A DNA stretch of 64,000 bases from Alviniconcha marisindica (Eukaryota; Mollusca; Gastropoda; Provannidae). The stretch covers positions 872,501 through 936,500 of the forward strand of contig JABMCL010000190.1 in assembly GCA_018857735.1 (NCBI GenBank), written 5' to 3'. The notes beneath the pieces are model-generated. The model was not told the DNA's origin. It was given only the letters and a program-made list of their open reading frames with translations, and ran no database searches. The translations under genes and the position numbers were made by a program. Of this stretch, positions 34,526 to 47,389 are shown one piece after another (positions within the stretch are counted from its first letter, which is position 1; every line of letters begins with the position of its first letter).

Positions 34526-35730
34526 TGTAGTGCTGCAGTGTGTGATGTAGTGCTGCAGTGGCCACGAACAACACTACAGGCAAACTAAAGGAAGCGCTGA
34601 ACATGAGCAGCCTACCGAGTCCTCTCGACCACTATACACACCGCATACACCAAGTTCAAGTCCTCGTGAACACGACCTAAAGCGACCACCGTGAGCACTC
34701 ACTCGTACACACGACAGCCAAGGCACAAACAAACCGATGCGAGGCGTTCACCTGAAAGCAACCCACAGTGCGAAAGACCGATGAGGTAGTACTTACTGTA
34801 CCACGCTATCTCTTGCAAGCACATTTACCTCTTCGCTGACCCGACTCAGTGTTCGATAAACTGGCTGCGCAGACACGGCTCTGCCCGTCGTCTGTTGACT
34901 CCCACACACGCTCGCGCACACACGGTCAACGATCAACGATCTTACAATCAGAGGCGCCAAACACGCCGACTCACAACACACAATCCAATCAACAAGACAA
35001 GGCGAAGTCAAAAGCAGTCCACGGCCACGACGACCAAGAAGCGGCAGAGGTGACACACGTGTTCCTTCCCTCGTCCGTCGCTGGCTGCGTACCGTCTAAT
35101 ACCGTACGGGGCTGGCTGATGAGAGCTCGGCCCGTGGAGCGTGCTCGCTTTGCTCCGGCTTTTTGTTGTTGTGCCGGCGTGTCACGCTTCGGTAGTGATC
35201 ACCCACCAGTCGCTCACTCACTCACCCACTCGGTCTACCGTCATCCTCTCCTGTCCCGGGGCATCATCTGAAGGCCTCCAAAACACGTGGTGAAGGAACG
35301 GAACACACGCCGCACGTCTCGACTCCCCTCCCCCCCCCCTTCTTCTTCTCTCTTTCCCCCCTTCCTCATACCCCCCAGCCCAAGTTTTACACTACTGCTA
35401 GTAATCTACAGCACGCGCGGTGCCCCCCTACTCTCCCGCGTTTCAACGCCGGTGTTGTGAGCTCTGCAGGCCCGCCTTCGCCTCGCTGCCCCTGTCCCCT
35501 GCTCTTCAGGTACTGCACCCTCCACCGCACCCCCCTCCCCTCCTCCTCCTCCCCGCGCCTGGTGAAGGTGTGCTACAGGTAGCGTGGTCGAAGGAGGAAC
35601 TGACTCTCCAGTTAGCTGGTGGAGCGAGACAGACACACGGGCAACAGTCGTTTACCTAGCGGACCAGCTAACGGTGTCGAGGGGAAGGGCTTGAGCCGGT
35701 GCGCACGCGGGACTGTCCAAGGCTTTTGTG
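33614..35730 (-). promoter_or_regulatory. 5' flank of the unrecognised gene
   Basis: CG-rich by eye, with no TATA box I trust. A possible 3' splice site ('aatgtttgtag', minus strand, at about 33,642) lies 29 bases before the ATG, suggesting an upstream non-coding exon. A (TG)n run at 34,484-34,524 is followed by a 20-bp tandem pair ('tgtgatgtagtgctgcag'). The transcription start is not determined. Confidence 0.35.
34484..34524. repeat. (TG)n microsatellite
   Basis: Pure TG run of about 20 units in the upstream flank of the minus-strand gene. Confidence 0.95.
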
Positions 35731-35945
35731 GAGCTGCTGCTTTTGTAGTGCTTTAAAGTCGGATATGCATCTAGGGATAAAGTATTGTACGCCACTCCAG
35801 GCACACACCTTTTTACTTCCTAGCTCCACACGAACACACGAGCTGCTTTTGTAGTACTTTAAAGTCTGATATACATCCTGGGATAAAGTACTGTACACCA
35901 CTCCAGGCACACACCTTTTTCCTTCCTAACTCCACAAACACACTT
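35731..35945. repeat. 106-bp tandem duplication
   Basis: Two adjacent copies with a 106-bp period, sharing 'gctttaaagtc', 'gggataaagta', 'ccactccaggcacacacctttt' (in part) and 'cttcctaactccac'. They differ at about one base in ten. A (TC)n run (35,946-35,970) follows directly. Confidence 0.9.
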
Positions 35946-35970
35946 CCTCTCTCTCTCTCTCTCTCTCTCT

Positions 35971-36488
35971 CGCCGGTGCCCGTGGCGGGCTAGCTCATAA
36001 TAAGCTGTCAACCCTAATCTCGCTTGTGTGTGGCCAGAGCCGGCGACCGCAGTGTACTTATTTGTTTCACGCTGCACACACAGATTACGCCTAGTAATGG
36101 GGATAACACAGAGTGTGAAGAACGAAGCCCTTTCTCGCTCTTCCGAGCACCAGCCAAGTGGGCCTAATAACAATCGTAAACTAAATTAAATAGCTCGACC
36201 CTTTCCTGCCGTGTTTTCAGTGACCAGTTCTGTCGTATTCCTTTTCTGTTGCGTGTACCTTCCTCGTACCTGCCGTTGCACGCAAAACAAAATAATCCTG
36301 TGGATACGGATAAGTCGTCTGATCGCGGCGAGAGTTAGTCACACAGACAAGGGGGCGAGGAAGACAACTATGATACACACGTAGGCCGAAGCAGCTTCCC
36401 TCGCAACGAGTGAACTTGAACTTGTTTAGCCTGTTTGAAAGTCAGTTGTCAATGCACGGATATTATGTCAGCGTACATCTGCCCCTCC

Positions 36489-36543
<55 letters not shown>

Positions 36544-39147
36544 CCAACTGTACCAGTGTTGACGTGTATTGACCTTGTGTGGCATCCACAATTATTTACT
36601 GCTTCAGCCTGGCAAAAAATGCAAATCACCTGGGCACTTCCGTTGTTGCTGTTTTCCACCCTCATCCAGTCAAAACTTTTGTCAGCCGACAAGCCGGCCT
36701 AAACACGCTCCGACAATGCGGGTGGCACCTTTCAAGCAGTCAATGCTACATCAACGTAAGTATCATTACCGAAGACAACGCTCGACAGCTCAAGGTCAGC
36801 CCCCTCGTGTTTATGACCACAAACACGCATACCAAAAGAAAAGAAAAAAAGAAAGAAAAGACGAAGGAAAAGCAAGCCGAACACTGATCACACTGAACTA
36901 CACCGGCGATTGAAACAAGCAAGGCGACAAGCCAGTCACGCCATGTCAATCAAGTCCGTGGAGTAAATTTGTCATGGGAAGAAAGAAAAGCAGGCACGGT
37001 TGGTGGCAGGAAGGGCAAGAGGAGGAAGAGGAGGAGGAGGAAGAAGAAGAGGAGAGGGGTGGCCGGACGGGCACACACACCACACCGAGTCAGGCAGATC
37101 AAGACGTGGAAGAGGTCGCAGCGGGCTGTGACTACGGTGGTGATGTGACACTGCTGTGCACTCAAGCCGCGCAGCGTCGTCGCCGCCCTGGTTTTGCGGC
37201 AGGACTCTGCACACGAGGAGGCTCTTGGACAAAATGTCACGACAGGGACTCTGTCAGTCCCCGAAAGACGCTGCCGAGAGGATCAACTACGCTTCCTTGC
37301 TGCCCGATGTCTCGGTCTGTCGTGGACGACTCGGTCCGAGAAACGGCGGTGCCAAAAACACACCGGCACCGTCTCTCTCTCGCTGCTCCTACCGCCGAGA
37401 GCACAACAACTACGGCAATAACAACAACCACGACGTTGTTGTGATCGCCGCCTCCGCACCACGAGACTCCCACATCTTTTAGTCCCACCTCTTTTGGGCG
37501 AGTATCGAACTCCTTTTGCCTGCACAACTAGGTGAAAAACAACGGCTCCCAGTCCCGCCTGCCCACTGAGTGAAAGCACCAGAGCTGCTCGCTTGCTACC
37601 AATGCCTCGCCCCACTGTCACTGCCAGAGCTCGCCTTCGTCCTCACCACCGCAGGTGATGCATGGTCGTCGATGCGGAGATGTATATTTATAACTAGACC
37701 CTTGGTGCCTGTCTCCCAGTAGCTGACATCACTCACATGCTAATCAGCCCCTGTCACATGACCACCACGCCGCTCGCTGTCTCTCGCTCGCTCTCTCTCT
37801 CACTCTCTGACAGAGCTCTCTCTCTCTTTCTCTCTCTCTCTCTCACTCGCACTCTCTGGGTTCGCGGCGCTGGCACCAGCAGCCAGCAGTGCGCATTGTC
37901 TGCTCCGCCGACTGCCACTGGCCCGGCCCGCACGGCGTCTTTGTTAGCTGGGCATACATTATCAATATGTGACCTCACCGGCCACGCTCTTTCAATGATT
38001 CGCTGTAAACTAGGCCTCCCAATTACCCTTCCTTTTTTTCTTTTTTCACTCAGTCGCCGCGGCTCGCTCGCTCGACAGTAACTGCTTCAATTCACCGCCT
38101 TTGTTTCTCTGGTCCTTTTTCCCTCCGGTCATGCCAACTGGAGCGCAGCCCCCCCCCCCCTTCTGAATGCTCTTCCTAGTTGTGTGTCGTTCCCCCCCCC
38201 CCCCCCGGTTGAAAGAGGGTCGCCAAAGTGTTGTACAGACAGATTCACGTGGCTAGTTTCCTGTCGTTTCCCCCAAGCCCTACATCTTCCCTCGCTACGT
38301 AGGCAAGAGGCGATGACATCATTTTCTGAATTTACATTCACGCTGCCCGTGTCAGTGTCTGCGCAGAAGCACGGCCGCGAACGAAACCTGACAATGCAAA
38401 AAACGCTGCGACGACAATTAATGAACGAGCGAAGGAACTAGAGAGGGATGGGCTGAACTGACAATACTCAACAAAAAAACTAAACAAAAATCAAAAAGAT
38501 CACGTACGCACAAACTCGCGGTGAGAAAACAACAACAACAAAACAAAGAAAAGAAGAAATAAACTGGAACAAATCGCCTGACTTTAGACAACCCCCTCTT
38601 CCGCAATACTTTAAACAGCAAAGTCATCCCTAATCAGTACCGGAGAAAGATGTGTTGGAAAAGTAAAAATTCGCCAGCAAGTTACGAAGCACCACTTCTC
38701 TTTGAATGAGTATGTAAAAAAAAACACAAAAAAAAAAACACGAAGGGCAGCAAGCGATAATTATTAACAGGAAAGTCCTGTTTCCAGTTATCGATCGCAA
38801 CGTGTGATCACAGACAAAGAACATCGTCCGTCCGTGCAGCGCGGTAGCAACACCGCAAGCTTAATAAACGTGTCAGCCGTTACAGCTGCTGTTTCAAAAC
38901 AACGGCAATATATGCCTTTCGCTTCACAGTCGGCCACCGTGACCACCTCCCAAGAGGTTCAATAACGACCATCTTAGTGCGCTCTGTTTCAAATTAGTGC
39001 GCTCTGTTTCAAATCAGACAACAATACTTTAAGGAAATGTGATTATGAACACGTGTTTTTGTGAAGAAATGGACCGGCTTACTGGTAGCGTTCAAGTCAC
39101 ACGGACTAGAACATAATTTTAGAGAGAAAAATCGACGCGTCTCACGT

Positions 39148-39178
<31 letters not shown>

Positions 39179-39182
39179 TGGG
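35971..39182. other. Gene-free stretch with simple repeats
   Basis: Contains a (CA)n run (36,489-36,541), a GGA/GAA purine tract (37,017-37,055), a CT-rich tract (37,785-37,850), a C run (38,192-38,206), a 20-bp tandem pair (38,974-39,015) and a short CA run (39,151-39,178). The 156-codon and 110-codon frames are antisense to one another and lack signatures. Confidence 0.4.
36489..36541. repeat. (CA)n microsatellite
   Basis: Pure CA run of about 26 units. Confidence 0.97.
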
Positions 39183-39580
39183 GACCGGGGATGGCTCAGT
39201 GGTAGAGCGACAGACTCGTGATCGAAAGTCTCTGGTCTGAGTCCAGGCAGGAGCGGCGGGAGAGTTATCTTCTCCATGGTCATTTTTCTAAGCTGCCTCT
39301 ATTTCGGTATTCGTTCAACCTGTGTTATCGCAGTAGCACGCAAAAGATCTCAGTCATTCTGCCAAAAGCGCAGGTGGCAGGTTTCAGCTAAATACACATG
39401 CACCCTACGTATGTGGGCTTCGAACAAAGTGGCACTGTCAACCGGTGCATGGTTGTGTGGTATACACAGAACTTGCGCTGAGACAGCTGTAGTTTCACGT
39501 GGCACCAGCCATGTAACATGTAACTAATTCTGTGGATATTCAAAACGCGCTGTGTACAGCTACAGCCACTTATTTAGAGT
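39183..39580 (+). mobile_element. tRNA-derived SINE, family A
   Basis: The head has an A-box ('tggctcagtggtagagcg') and a decayed B-box ('ggtctgagtccag'). The body shares ordered blocks with the copies at 20.6-21.0 kb and 61.6-61.9 kb: 'cagtagcacgcaaaagatc', 'cattctgccaaaagcgcagg', 'gcatggttgtgtgg', 'gtttcacgtggcaccagcca', 'gatattcaaaacgcgctg'. The decayed B-box suggests it can no longer be transcribed by polymerase III. Confidence 0.85.
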
Positions 39581-41226
39581 CGCATACGACTGAGTGGAGA
39601 CACAGATATTAGCTCTATAGTTGCCATTATGAAGCGCAGAGGGCTCATCTCGAGCGAGACGAGGCGCTCAACAAGTGTTCGCATAAATGAAACACACACA
39701 CACACAAACCATAATGATAACGCATGCAGCAGAAAAGTGTTGTCCTAGTTCCCGCGAGACGCTGGTCTGGTCCGTCGAATTAGTATGTGCAACAGATGTA
39801 CATCAATACTTGAGTCAGTGTTTATTGACACTCGTGGTCTACACGGTCTTTTTCGGGGGATGAGGCGGTTGGGGTGGGGGGTGGGGAGAGGGGGGTACTG
39901 CACAGCTACCACGAGGAGAGAGAGTAGAGGGGAAGACAAACACCCCACATGACACGCATCACACACACACACACCAAAAACAAAAGCTTCGACAGGCGAG
40001 GGATGTTGCCGTGCGAACCTCGCATATCTCACCATCGACACAAGGACTGGTCTGAAACAGGACTCTCGCTTATGTAACCATACACCTTAGATGCCCCCAC
40101 GGCCGCAACCCAGCCCTCCTTAAAAAAAATTTTAAAAATGGACAAAGCGAAGCAAAGGGCATCGTGACCCATCGCTGACTGACATCCGACACTCCTCGAC
40201 CTGGCATTAAACGCTGGAATAAACCTTTTCACTGCCCATGCACGGGTCCTAAATCTAACACCCCCTCTTGGGGGCCTGGTGAGAGAAAAAACGTGTTGAC
40301 ACTTTCCACCGGCTTTTACGGCAACGTTTTCCCTTGCTCTGCCAGGTTTTGTAGTCGTCTGTTAAAGAGGCAGTCGTCGCCCCAACTATCTTTATGTACG
40401 CCGGCATTGTTGCTGTCCAAGAACCTGCAACGATCACGGAGAGCCCCTTGAAATCACATCTCCAGAAAATACGAAGACAAAACCCAACATAGTCTGTAAA
40501 CCTGTCGCAGGGATTCGCCGGACCAACACCCCTCTCTCTCTCTCTGTGCAGCATAAAACTGTAGAAAAACAGACTCGATTTCACTGTGTTCCAGTACACA
40601 GAGTTGAAGGCAGCGAACCCTTTCCATTATCCATGATCTATTCCGTCAAAGGATCGACAACCAGTCCTCCTATTCTTTATGTGCTGTTTTTCCAATTGGA
40701 GCTCATAGCCCATTACGCAACGACCATAAAACCCAAGGAATCGTACACACGCAAAAATAAACACTGCCAAAGTCCACGAAAGCTTTCCGCGATAGCACAC
40801 CCGACGGAAAGCAGTTGCCGACCTCAAGCGACTTGGTTACGCGGGTCTTTGCGGAAGCCGAATTTGCTGCCAACTCTTTTGACATCACACACAAAACTGT
40901 GGTGAACAAGCGGTCTGTGGCTGCCGCGCTAATAACTGCAGCTTCCTGATGAAACCGCAAAAATAATGTTTATAAATGGAGATCACAGACCGTAACGGCT
41001 CCATCCCACTGCTGTATCACTGTACAAACCAAATGGTCTTGAAGAGCTGCGGCACTTCCGAGTCCTTGTCAGCTGGCTGCTTTACACACACACTCCGGCA
41101 CCAGTCGTCCCCTTTAAAAGCTAAATCAGTAATAATAATGCGGAGTTCTACAGTGCTCATCTACCGCACAAGGTGGGAGCGCGGGGCGCTTTTCAATAAC
41201 ACTAACAAACCCACCCACGCACATCT
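39581..41226. other. Gene-free stretch
   Basis: No exon supported. Small CA patches at about 39,696 and 39,960 and a G-rich patch at 39,860-39,895 are the only notable features. Confidence 0.4.
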
Positions 41227-41253
41227 GGGGGGGGGGGGGGGGGGGGGGGGGGG
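41227..41253. repeat. Poly(G)27 tract
   Basis: Twenty-seven consecutive G, equal longest in the window. Confidence 0.95.
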
Positions 41254-41779
41254 CAGGGATGATGGGCACGTCTATGAAAAAGACAGTTTAGAAATAGTTA
41301 CTGAACAAGTGCGTCTTGGCGGCGGCCTTTTAAAGAGAAGGAAGAATCAAGAGTGTTTGAGACAAGTCGTTCCACACAGATGGGCCAGCGGACGAAAACG
41401 TACTACCGTGCACGGGCCATTCGTCCCAACGGGCGTCCACTCACGAGACGCGGAAGCGATCTGAACTCCACTCCAAGGCCAAACGCCAAGCAATGGTTTA
41501 CGACATCATTCCCCCAACTACTGCCGTAACTGATTACGTTATCCGTCTCGAAAAAAACAGTCAGCCAACGGACAGTTTTCGTTGGTGCTCAAATGGCAGT
41601 AAGTTTGTAACAGACGACTCAGATTATATCAGGCGTTTCGTTAATAACCACCCACGTTGATTACGCCAGGATAAACCAAACCAAAATCGTTGGAATCGAG
41701 ACGGAATTCTTTCTTTCTTTCTATCATTATTATTTATTTATTTTTTACCCGGGGCGGACGCGCCTCATCTTTACGTGCG
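41254..41779. other. Gene-free stretch
   Basis: Unique-looking sequence ending in a TTTC/TTTA-rich patch (41,708-41,745), next to the family C repeat. Nothing is supported. Confidence 0.35.
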
Positions 41780-41966
41780 TGCTTGGAAGCTGATGATGAA
41801 GTAGAGCTTCGTGTCCTCGGATGTTGGTTGACATATTAGGGACAAATTGTGACCGATGCCGAAGCACGGTTCAATGTTGCTTTAACGAGTCCACAGAAAC
41901 CGAAGGGCTCATTAGGACGGAAAGCCCAGGACGGCCACCTCGACTTTCACACTGCTCCTGAACTCT
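41780..41966 (-). mobile_element. SINE-like repeat family C, minus orientation
   Basis: The reverse complement aligns along its full length with 25,005-25,180, ending in 'cttcatcatcag'. This gives the family boundaries: start near 'ttcaggagc', end at the TCA-rich tail. Confidence 0.75.
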
Positions 41967-43988
41967 GCTCGGATGCTATGCTGCTTCCACATTAGTACTC
42001 AAACCTTTCGGGGGGCGCTGATAGCGTCGGCGACAGCTGCGCGGAGATAAAGAGTGGCGTATCCCCGAGTATGGAGGAAGATGCCGGAAAGAGATGCTCC
42101 GAGTGCGCTCCATGGCAAACAGGCGGCCCACAACGCCCTCTGTGCAATGGAAGTTCGTCACAACATCTGAACAGCCCGTGCATGCAATGGACAGGAACAC
42201 ACGATAATTATCATATGAATTGTGCGCACGCTTGGAAGAATCATGAATTCACAGAACAGCCCCCCTCTCACAAACACACGCTTCAAAGACCAGCAGCGGG
42301 CGAACGTTGTTGTGTTCACTGTGCGAAAAGTCTCTTGATACATGCACCACATACGCAAATGGAATGAATTATAGACACACCCTTCACCATCGTGGTGGTA
42401 GTGTTGCGTAAAACCGTAAAATACTTTTTTTTCCGGTTTGAACACAACACATACACTAGAGGTATACACTAATGGCCGCTGACACGACTATTACATCGCC
42501 GTGGTGAGATCTGATGCGACTGCGAGTCAGTCTTCCACTTGCAGATGGTGTAAATGATACGGACCTGGACAAATGCCATCGTGTACAATGAGAAATGGCT
42601 ATGTCGGCGCTAATTCCACCGGAAAAGCCGGAAGAATTAGTACGGGGGGTGAGAGAGAGAGACAGAGAGAGAGACAGAGAGAGACAGACAGAGACAGAGA
42701 GAGAGAGACAGTGTGTGTGTCTGTGTGAGACAAACAGGCGTTTGTGTGCATCCGTGCGTAAACGTGCAAGTGCACGTGAGCGTTGTGTGCCCCTCCATCC
42801 TTCCATTAACACTTCTTTTGATGAAGACTATGTGTCATGTGTAGTTAATAGCTCACGAGGTACGGAGGCAGTCTTGCCCAGTTAAGAACATAATTACGAC
42901 TATGGTCGCAAAGTTTATCGACTGTCGAGTCGGCATGTTTTGATTCTGAAGCCTTCCTTCTACGAACTGATGAGAAGCTTGGTGTGTCTAAACGGGAACT
43001 GTACCTGTCACCTCGCCATCTTGTATATATCGTATGCATATATATGTTTCAGTCAGAATAACACGCTGCGGAAAAAAACTTTCAGAAGTCACGATACAAA
43101 ATTACGTATCCTGGTTCAGGCCCATTTCACAATGTCAAAAACACAAACTACAGATCCTGTTCCCAAACATAAACAGCTGGCTATGATGTCGTGAATCAAT
43201 GACACGCTGACCGGCGCGCATGCCTTCTACTCGTTATTCATATTTTGTACACTCATTCTCCAGTGTGGAGGCTATTTTTCGCCTTTCTCAAGGAGACAAA
43301 TGCCTCGCACCAGCTGCAAAAGATTTCAATCAAAATCAAAATGTCCATTTTTAGACTGTATTATGTCCGGAACTGTGGACCAGTTTTTCACTCGTGATCT
43401 CATGACCTTTTTTGTTTTGTTTTGTTCACCCGGATAAAGTTTTTGAATGTGCGAGTTAAGATGGTGTTAGTTTGTCTTGAGGAGACCCTGCACGACTGAC
43501 GGGACGTTTAAATCCAAACATGACCTGGGGAATGCTTTATATCATCGACTGATCGAGGCTCATCAGAACTGTATACTGAGAGACAACTATGCAAAGGCCC
43601 AGAACCAGAACAATATACACGCGCATGTGCGCACATGTGTATGTGTGTGTGTGTGTGTGTGTGTGCGACCTGTTCCCCAAGTATTGATCGCCCACAGCGC
43701 ACAGGAGAAGTGGAGACTGTGGCAGGGGACCGAAACAAAAAAGCCCAAGACAAAGCTAGGGTACAGAAAGCTGTCACAGCCCAAGGCAACACGTGTAACC
43801 AGTACGGGCACCCCGACTGACTCCCCACGTCCAACCCCTCTGCCCTCTTCCCAGTCATCCGGTACAGTTTAATATATGATCGTTATAGGGGCCAGGTGTT
43901 TTTCTCTGTCACCTTATATAATGATTTGATTCGGTTTAAAAAACTTTAAAGTCTATATAAGCCAGAACAAATCACCACCCGCCTGTCG

Positions 43989-44019
<31 letters not shown>

Positions 44020-45642
44020 TGTGCGTGCGTGTTTTTCGTGACAACTCATGATCGCGTTGACATGTGTCGTTCTGATTGGCTCAAATGAATCACGTGCACC
44101 GAAACTGATTGGTTCACTCGCTATAAAGCATGCCAAGGAGTAAGGAGATCGCACACACACACACACCCTCCCTCCTCCCCCCATCCCATCTGGTGCAACA
44201 GGTTTTTTGTTTTGTTTTGGCTGCTTCATTAGCACAATGTCATCGTGTTTCCAGCTCCATTGCTTTGCAACAGAATAACACCACCACGCCTGATGAAATA
44301 TCAGATCTATTTTCATGCTATCAGAAGGCCCGTCTTCTGTATAATCATATAGCATATATGTAAAATGGCATTGTTTATTGTTGATGTTTAACCTACTGTT
44401 TCTTAATCGTTAACTTCTTAAAATGTCAAATGTCAGTATGTCCTTGGGTTTCAATTTGGTTCTGCAACCTCCCCTCCCCCTCATGCACACACACAAGGGC
44501 GTATAATTAATCTGGACACCTACAGAGAAATATTATTGTCAGTTCAATGTTGGATTGAAAGCCCCTAAGACCACGAGTGCACTATATTTAAATTGCCCAC
44601 TATCAAACATTGCCATTTTCTTCAGGCAGGTAAAAAATGGAAAGAAAAAAGAAAAAAATGCTGTTCCCCAGTGCAGCTACCTACAGATGATAGCTCCTGT
44701 GTCTGTATCCCAATGCCCTATTAATCGACCTTAAATCGACCGACCCCTTTCCAACTGGCCTAAATTTGGGGGAGGGGTGTACGAGTGTGAGTGTGAGTGT
44801 GTGTGTGTGTGTGTGCCTGTGCACGTCTTTCTGTGGTGGCCTAATTCGGAGAGGGGGAGGGGAAAGGACTAAGAAAGAGCAGGCGGAGAAAGCCAGAGCG
44901 GAGAGAAGTGGGTTCAATACTGGCAGTCTCAGCCCTGGATCACGGAAGAGGATCAATACGTGCACGCACCCTTCCACCCAAGCACCCCGCCTCCGTGCTC
45001 CATCCCTCTCCATCAGAACTAGCCCACACTGCAAAAAGCAGGTCATCCTCTATCGATCACGGCATCATCTCACCTCACCAGCGTCTCCCTTCAGTGGGGC
45101 CAAGACCTACTTCTCACACACACGCACGCACGACACACACACGTCTGTGTACTTAGAGCGTTTATGCATCGATGGCACTCCACTGCTGGACCGTAAACAA
45201 TAACAGCTTCATAAACAAAAACATGCTGGGCTAAGAGAGAGAGAGAGAGAGAGGAAACAAAGGGGGGGGGGGGATTACTGCTGTGTTACAGATGTCTGAC
45301 CAAACTGTTCTATCTCTCCACCATTTACATTGTGATTGGCTCTGACAGTAGTTGGCAAGGTAGTCAGCAGTTCCAATAACACCACTAGTTCTAATTCCCC
45401 TGTGTGATAACTGTATAATCTGGACCAGCAAACAAGTCTGGAAACATGCCATGAACATTGGTGCTGTGCCATTCTTTGTATGGGAAGAAAGGTGAGAATC
45501 ATTTTAGAAACACAAACAAGCACATACCTCTAGTTGGACAGAATATGTATGTACTCAGCGACATTTTGACAAACAAACAAAAAGAAATAAGGTAAAAACT
45601 GAGATTAGGTATGAACAGAGCCTTTTTGTTTAGTTTTTTGTT
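41967..45642. other. Gene-free stretch
   Basis: Contains a GA-rich tract (42,651-42,712), TG runs at about 43,637-43,663 and 43,989-44,015, and a GA run followed by a G run (45,234-45,273). From about 43 kb the sequence becomes noticeably more AT-rich. No exon, including no CNOT6 nuclease-domain exon, was recognised. Confidence 0.4.
42651..42712. repeat. GA-rich microsatellite
   Basis: Imperfect (GA)n with GACA interruptions, over about 60 bp. Confidence 0.9.
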
Positions 45643-46166
45643 TGTACACTGTACTATGCAAGCTGTAAAAATACCAAGTGTATCGGAAATATACACAAGG
45701 CCAATGCTTATGTCTGATCCAATGAAAGAGCAGCTGATAAATACTAAAAACCTTCACCTACAGCTTCATGTTAAACTACGAACTGAAAAACTTTCATCTA
45801 AAGTATGTGGTTAAACAACATACTGTTTGCTGTATTTTAAGACCTCACAAAATGATCTGACACATTTTTAATCTACCCAGCTATAATCACTTGACTTTTT
45901 TTCTTTCTTTTCTTTCTATTTGTACACTGTACTGTGCAAGCTGTAAAAATGCCAAGCGTATTGGAAATACACAAGTATGGCCAATGCTTATGTCTGATCC
46001 AATGAAAGAGCAGCTGATAAATACTAAAAATCTTCACCTAAAGCTTGATGTTAAACTACAAACTGAAAAACTTTCATCTCTGCAGTGGTTAAACAACAAA
46101 CTGTTAGCTGCATTTCAAGAACTCACAAAATGATCTGACACATTTTTACTCTACCCAGCTATAATC
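45643..46166 (+). repeat. 278-bp tandem duplication with conserved open frame
   Basis: Copy 1 (from 45,643) and copy 2 (from 45,921) start with 'tgtacactgtact' and end with 'ctacccagctataatc', with about nine bases in ten identical. Both keep the same plus-strand frame through P-M-L-M-S-D-P-M-K-E-Q-L and a helical, Leu/Lys-rich segment. Copy 2 runs on to a TGA after 'E-L-T-K'. Copy 1 diverges and stops at 'S-S-K-V-C-G'. I do not recognise the peptide. It may be a transposon-derived coiled coil or a chance frame. Confidence 0.85.
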
Positions 46167-47389
46167 TACATTTCTCCATCCTGACATTATATCAGATTAC
46201 CTTTAAAAAAAACAGACCCATAGTCTGTCCACAAAATTTGGAAATAGTACTAATAGCACAACCGACAATGGGTCATTTCTGATGAACTAGCTGTATGGGT
46301 AAATACTGAAGAATCTGGTCTGTAAGAAGTGATCTGTCACTATCTCGTTAAGTTTAAACAATGAAACTATTGAAAAGAACAAATAGAGCAGAATATATAC
46401 TGCAGTCCACCTTTGACAACTAATATATATACATATATGCATTCTGGTGAAAATGCCAACATATTAACACAGAACTCAAATCACACACACACACTTTGGG
46501 ACCTACAATGAGCAGGTGTATTAATAATGCACTGGCAGCAGCTGTGCAACTATTCTGAAGCAGTAACCTAAAATTGCAAGGTCAAGATTGGTCAACCACA
46601 TTCAGGGTCGTGCTATATTATTTACATCAAAAGATGTTGCTCTGTATACGTTATATACGTTAATCTACACCAAACAAGTTGTCCGCTGGAGTGAAAAGTG
46701 GCATAAAATGTCAGTATTTTACCCCCCCCCCCCGGAAAAACAGGGCAAGCACTGTAAGCCTTTGTGTTACAAATACAATCAGGGCATCCCCAAAGGCCCC
46801 AGGGCAGGGGACAAAAGCCTCATCAAACTTATCTTAACTGGACTAGGGGTCTCGAAAGGTTTCCTACTCTACAGATACAAATCAAGAGAGGGCTCAACAA
46901 GCAGGTTGGACACTATCAATACTCGGGCTTCACGCAAACCCTCTGTCAGCAGTGTCACAGCGCAAGAGGAATGCATCAACCTAGAATGTAAGAAAGTAAG
47001 TGAATATTTAGGTCAGTGACTTTGAAGTGCAGAGAAAAGAAGCAAGTAACTGACTGACAAGGCAAAAGGTCTGGAACAGTGGACAACCTTAAACAGAATA
47101 AAGGTCAGAAAAAAGAAAAGGGGGGAAAAAATGAAGAGAAGGAAGGCCTACTCCCTTCATAAAGAGCCTGCTGGATGCATTGGTCTCTCCCAAAATAGTC
47201 AACACTCATGAACAGACTGACCACTCAAATCCCAGATTCATCTTCAAGAACAGCCTCAACAGAATAGAACTTACAACAACTACTATCATTAATACACTTG
47301 TAACACAACTGGGACAACCAGGAAAGAAAAGACTAGCAGACTCCTTATGATGCAGAAGGTCAACAACAGACTGGTTCTGGACCATACAT
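46167..47389 (+). other. Possible decayed retroelement coding region
   Basis: A 143-codon frame (46,588-47,019) is richer in GC than its surroundings and carries basic, Gly/Pro-rich sequence (Q-G-I-P-K-G-P-R-A-G-D-K-S-L-I-K). It lies upstream of, and on the same strand as, the reverse-transcriptase remnant at 47,390, so it could be the same insertion. I recognise no domain. Confidence 0.25.

Noticed and set aside
39184..39260. tRNA gene on the plus strand
   Set aside because: The B-box is mutated and the body matches SINE family A.
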